Origin: RGIG7213 sp045124505
Lineage (GTDB): Bacteria > Bacillota > Clostridia > Oscillospirales > CAG-272
NCBI GenBank assembly: GCA_045124505.1
Contig: JBGVLZ010000017.1
Span: forward strand, 1 to 64,000
Length of the DNA: 64,000 nucleotides
Direction: 5' to 3'
A program made the translations under genes and the position numbers. A model generated the notes under the pieces. The model ran no database searches. It was not told where the DNA came from and was given only the letters and a program-made list of their open reading frames with translations. Of this stretch, positions 61,537 to 64,000 are shown piece after piece; positions within the stretch are counted from its first letter, which is position 1; each line of letters opens with the position of its first letter.

Positions 61537-62183
61537 AAATGAATATTAACGAACTTAAATATGATGAAAAAGGTCTGATACCTGCCGTTGTGGTTGATTT
61601 CTTCACAAAAAAGGTACTTACAGTTGCTTATATGAATAAAGAGAGTCTGCAGATAACTCTTGATGAGGGAAAAACCTGCTTCTTCTCACGTTCACGTCAG
61701 GAGCTTTGGCGCAAGGGTGAAACATCGGGAAACACGCAGAAGGTCGTAAAAATTACTGCTGACTGTGACCTTGATGCGCTCACAGTTGAAGTTATAAAGG
61801 CAGGACCTGCCTGCCACACGGGTGCTGACTCCTGCTTCAATGAAGTAATATTTGATGATGAAAATTCTTCATCTTTCTCCGCAGATGCGCTTTTTGAGCT
61901 TATAAAGGGCAGAAAAACGGATAAAAAGGAAGGCTCTTACACAACATACCTTTTTGAAAAGGGTATCGACAAGATACTCAAAAAGGTCGGTGAGGAGTCA
62001 ACAGAGGTCATAATTGCGGGAAAGGCAAATGACAAAAAGGATACAATTTATGAAATTGCTGACCTTTATTATCACGTAATGGTGCTCATGGTTGAAATGG
62101 GTATTTCCATTGACGATGTCATGTCGGAGCTTGCAAGCCGTCATGTAATTGATAAAAAGGTAAAGCAGGAGAAGATGACATGA
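61533..62183 (+). CDS. hisIE: bifunctional phosphoribosyl-AMP cyclohydrolase / phosphoribosyl-ATP pyrophosphatase
   Basis: 216 aa fusion. Residues 1-115 are HisI (VLTVAYMNKESLQ, KTCFFSRSRQELWRKGETSG, zinc cysteine and histidine in CDLDALTVEVIKAGPACHTG). Residues 120-205 are HisE (FELIKGRK, KILKKVGEESTEVIIAGK, DLYYHVMVLM). Together they perform steps 2 and 3 of the pathway. It overlaps the next gene by 4 nt. Confidence 0.95.
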   Translation: MKMNINELKYDEKGLIPAVVVDFFTKKVLTVAYMNKESLQITLDEGKTCFFSRSRQELWRKGETSGNTQKVVKITADCDLDALTVEVIKAGPACHTGADSCFNEVIFDDENSSSFSADALFELIKGRKTDKKEGSYTTYLFEKGIDKILKKVGEESTEVIIAGKANDKKDTIYEIADLYYHVMVLMVEMGISIDDVMSELASRHVIDKKVKQEKMT

Positions 62184-62782
62184 TCTGTCATCACGTCCTG
62201 CCCGATGGATACGGTAAAATTAAAAGTATAAGTTTTACGAAAGACAAAAAACTGTACACGCGTATAAATGCTGCAGCAATTGCTGCTGCGGTATTTCTCG
62301 TGATGATAATGCGGATATTTGTTCCGTTTGATTTTTACACTCCATCAAGCTACGGTGAGGTCAAGGAAATATTTATAAAATGCGGTGTACTGTTCGTTTC
62401 TGCGCTTGCTTACGTAATTTTGCACGAAGCGGTACACGGTGTATTTATAAGAATAATAAGCGGAAAATGGGGTAAATTCGGATTTAATTCGAGCTTTGCC
62501 TACGCATCGAGTGCGGCATTTTTCGGAAGATATGAGTATATAACGATTGCGCTTGCTCCGATAGTTATATGGGGCATTGTTCTCGGAATTGTTAATTTGA
62601 TAGTTCCTGTCGGTTGGTTCTGGATAATATATATTATTCAGGTAATCAATCTGTCGGGTGCTGTCGGTGATATATATGTAACATATACAGTTATGAAACT
62701 GCCAAAAGAAAGTTTATTTAAGGATGACGGACTCGATATAACCGTGTATTCAAAAACGGTTTTGTCCGAAGGAAAGGAATAA
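62180..62782 (+). CDS. DUF3267 membrane metalloprotease-like protein
   Basis: 200 aa membrane protein with four or five hydrophobic segments. HEAVH, a zinc-protease HExxH motif, lies in the second membrane region (VILHEAVHGVFI, near residue 85), as in the DUF3267/site-2-protease-like family. A third ligand cannot be named with confidence. It is coupled to hisIE by an ATGA overlap and stands 3 nt before dapA, so it is fixed in an amino-acid operon with no obvious reason. A role in regulated intramembrane cleavage is only a family-based guess. Confidence 0.78.
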   Translation: MICHHVLPDGYGKIKSISFTKDKKLYTRINAAAIAAAVFLVMIMRIFVPFDFYTPSSYGEVKEIFIKCGVLFVSALAYVILHEAVHGVFIRIISGKWGKFGFNSSFAYASSAAFFGRYEYITIALAPIVIWGIVLGIVNLIVPVGWFWIIYIIQVINLSGAVGDIYVTYTVMKLPKESLFKDDGLDITVYSKTVLSEGKE

Positions 62783-62785
62783 AAA

Positions 62786-63676
62786 ATGAAAAGAGAAACT
62801 CCTATTTTTACAGGTGTCGGCACTGCGATAGTAACTCCGTTCAAGAACGGAAAGATAGACTATGAAGCGTATGGAAAAATGATCGAATTTCAGATAGCGG
62901 GCGGCGTTGATTCTATTGTCGTTTGCGGAACAACAGGCGAGGCGGCAACACTTACCGACGAAGAACACAGAGATGTAATTGCTTATACCGTAAAACAGGT
63001 AAACAAGAGAGTTCCTGTCATCGCAGGTACAGGCTCGAATGATTTTGCATATGCTGTTGACCTTTCACGCCACGCATGCGAAGTAGGAGCTGATGCGCTT
63101 CTGCATGTTACACCCTACTATAACAAAACAAGCCAGAAGGGTATTGTTGAATACTTTTCAAAGATTGCAGATGCCTGCAGTAAGCCCGTTATCCTTTATA
63201 ACGTGCCTTCCCGTACAGGTGTCAACATAAGTATTGATGCTTACCGTGCGCTTGCAAAGCACCCTAATATCATCGCAACAAAGGAAGCTTGCGGAAATTT
63301 AAGCTTTATTGTTGAGCTTATGGAAGCTGTCGGCGACGATATAGACGTTTACTGCGGAAATGATGATCAGATAGTACCTATGATGAGTGTTGGTGCAGCG
63401 GGTGTTATCTCTGTTTTGTCAAACGTAATGCCCAGAGAAACGGCGGATATGACACATCTTTATCTTGAAGGAAAGTGCAAGGAAAGTGCAAAGCTTCAGC
63501 TCAAGCTCCTTAAGCTTATAAATGCTTTGTTTATGACTGTAAATCCCATTCCTGTAAAGACAGCGCTTCATCAGATGGGTATGTGTGATATCGAAATGCG
63601 TTTGCCCCTTTGTCCCATGACAGAGGCAGAGGATGCAAAGCTTCTCGGTATTCTGAAAGAATACGGACTTGTTTAA
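62786..63676 (+). CDS. dapA: 4-hydroxy-tetrahydrodipicolinate synthase
   Basis: Condenses pyruvate with aspartate semialdehyde, the first step toward lysine and meso-DAP. 296 aa aldolase with GTAIVTPFKNGKIDYEA, VCGTTGEAATLTDEEH, the tyrosine in LYNVPSRTGVNI, and the Schiff-base lysine in IIATKEACGN. AAGGAA lies before the ATG. Its product feeds DapB next door and finally MurE in the wall cluster. Confidence 0.96.
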   Translation: MKRETPIFTGVGTAIVTPFKNGKIDYEAYGKMIEFQIAGGVDSIVVCGTTGEAATLTDEEHRDVIAYTVKQVNKRVPVIAGTGSNDFAYAVDLSRHACEVGADALLHVTPYYNKTSQKGIVEYFSKIADACSKPVILYNVPSRTGVNISIDAYRALAKHPNIIATKEACGNLSFIVELMEAVGDDIDVYCGNDDQIVPMMSVGAAGVISVLSNVMPRETADMTHLYLEGKCKESAKLQLKLLKLINALFMTVNPIPVKTALHQMGMCDIEMRLPLCPMTEAEDAKLLGILKEYGLV

Positions 63677-63685
63677 GGAGGGCTT

Positions 63686-64000
63686 ATGAATATCCTTCTG
63701 TGCGGATGTAACGGAAGAATGGGCAAGGCTGTTGCCGCCGCTTGTAATGACGGCGATGTAATCGTTGCGGGCGTTGATGTAACAGATGAAATTGCACCGT
63801 TTCCCGTTTATAAAAGCATATTCGATGTAAATGAAAAAGCCGACGTTATCGTTGACTTTTCACATCATTCACTTATTTACGATATCCTTTCTTATTCAAA
63901 GGAAAAGGAAATACCTGCTGTAATATGCACAACGGGTCATACCGATGAAGAAAAAGAATATATGGCACGTATGGATAAGGAAACAGCTGTTTTCACGTCG
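63686..64000 (+). CDS. dapB: 4-hydroxy-tetrahydrodipicolinate reductase, cut by window edge
   Basis: First 105 residues of DapB, which reduces the DapA product with NAD(P)H. The nucleotide loop GCNGRMGKAV is at the N-terminus and VIVDFSHHS plus VICTTGHTDEE follow. The ATG has AAGGAGGG upstream and is 9 nt after dapA. The 3' part lies beyond the window. Confidence 0.93.
   Translation, partial: MNILLCGCNGRMGKAVAAACNDGDVIVAGVDVTDEIAPFPVYKSIFDVNEKADVIVDFSHHSLIYDILSYSKEKEIPAVICTTGHTDEEKEYMARMDKETAVFTS

Noticed and set aside
1..64000. CRISPR array, tRNA, rRNA or prophage genes
   Set aside because: Looked for regular spaced repeats, cloverleaf ends and phage structural genes while reading; none was seen.

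Overview
The window looks like a chromosomal segment of a Gram-positive anaerobe of the class Clostridia, most likely a gut-type member of the Oscillospirales/Ruminococcaceae group. Evidence: a clostridial thiSFGH-E operon behind a TPP riboswitch; a mraZ-headed division/wall cluster whose MurE carries the meso-DAP motif DNPR; the short HisG plus HisZ pair; a SpoIIE/RsbW/STAS partner-switching module; a two-gene SufCB-type (SMS) iron-sulfur system; sortase-like PPTGD and NPNTSD tails; and Firmicutes-type promoters (TTGACA-17-TATAAT) and AAGGAGG ribosome sites. The exact taxon cannot be fixed from the sequence. No rRNA, tRNA, prophage, intact transposase gene or CRISPR array was seen.

Layout. 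1-3.7 kb (-): thiamine operon read from a promoter and TPP riboswitch, order thiS-thiF-thiG-thiH-thiE, with thiE running off the left edge. 3.7-6.6 kb: vitamin B6 neighbourhood, with a radical SAM protein, an ECF S-component and pyridoxal kinase (-) facing a MocR/PdxR regulator (+). The regulator is cut off where it meets a decayed SNF2-type helicase (6.6-7.7 kb). 7.7-9.9 kb: Fic protein and nitroreductase. 9.9-20 kb (-): a long co-directional array from guanine deaminase through an unknown tail-anchored protein, a SpoIIE phosphatase/RsbW kinase fusion, two STAS proteins, a kinase-like protein and a STAS-phosphotransferase fusion, to a surface 5'-nucleotidase. 20-38 kb: accessory genes (unknown proteins, 8-oxoguanine glycosylase, a solute-binding lipoprotein, SmsC/SmsB with a DtxR-like regulator, DegV, a SanA-like protein, two CBM9-like surface proteins, DNA polymerase I, a ZIP transporter). 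These are interspersed with two families of small palindromic repeats, each present twice.

38.9-52 kb (+): the dcw cluster mraZ-rsmH-ftsL-ftsI/spoVD-murE-murF-mraY-ftsW-murG-divIB-ftsZ, without murD, murC or ftsA. It is followed by a CorA transporter and a membrane-anchored PIG-L deacetylase. 54.7-64 kb (+): an almost seamless operon hisZ-G-D-C-B-H-A-F-IE, a DUF3267 membrane metalloprotease-like gene, dapA and dapB (cut by the right edge). DapA/DapB feed the meso-DAP used by MurE, so wall precursor synthesis links the last two blocks.

The most unusual signal is translational. Four genes (thiF, the ZIP transporter, ftsI/spoVD, murE) have a good Shine-Dalgarno sequence but no ATG, GTG or TTG at the right distance. 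Instead a CTG, ATA (or ATC), ATA and ATT lie 8-9 nt downstream of the SD core, exactly where homologous proteins should begin. Other points of interest are an internal SD-ATG that could release the RsbW kinase domain from its SpoIIE fusion, and repeat elements whose stems differ between copies by compensatory changes.
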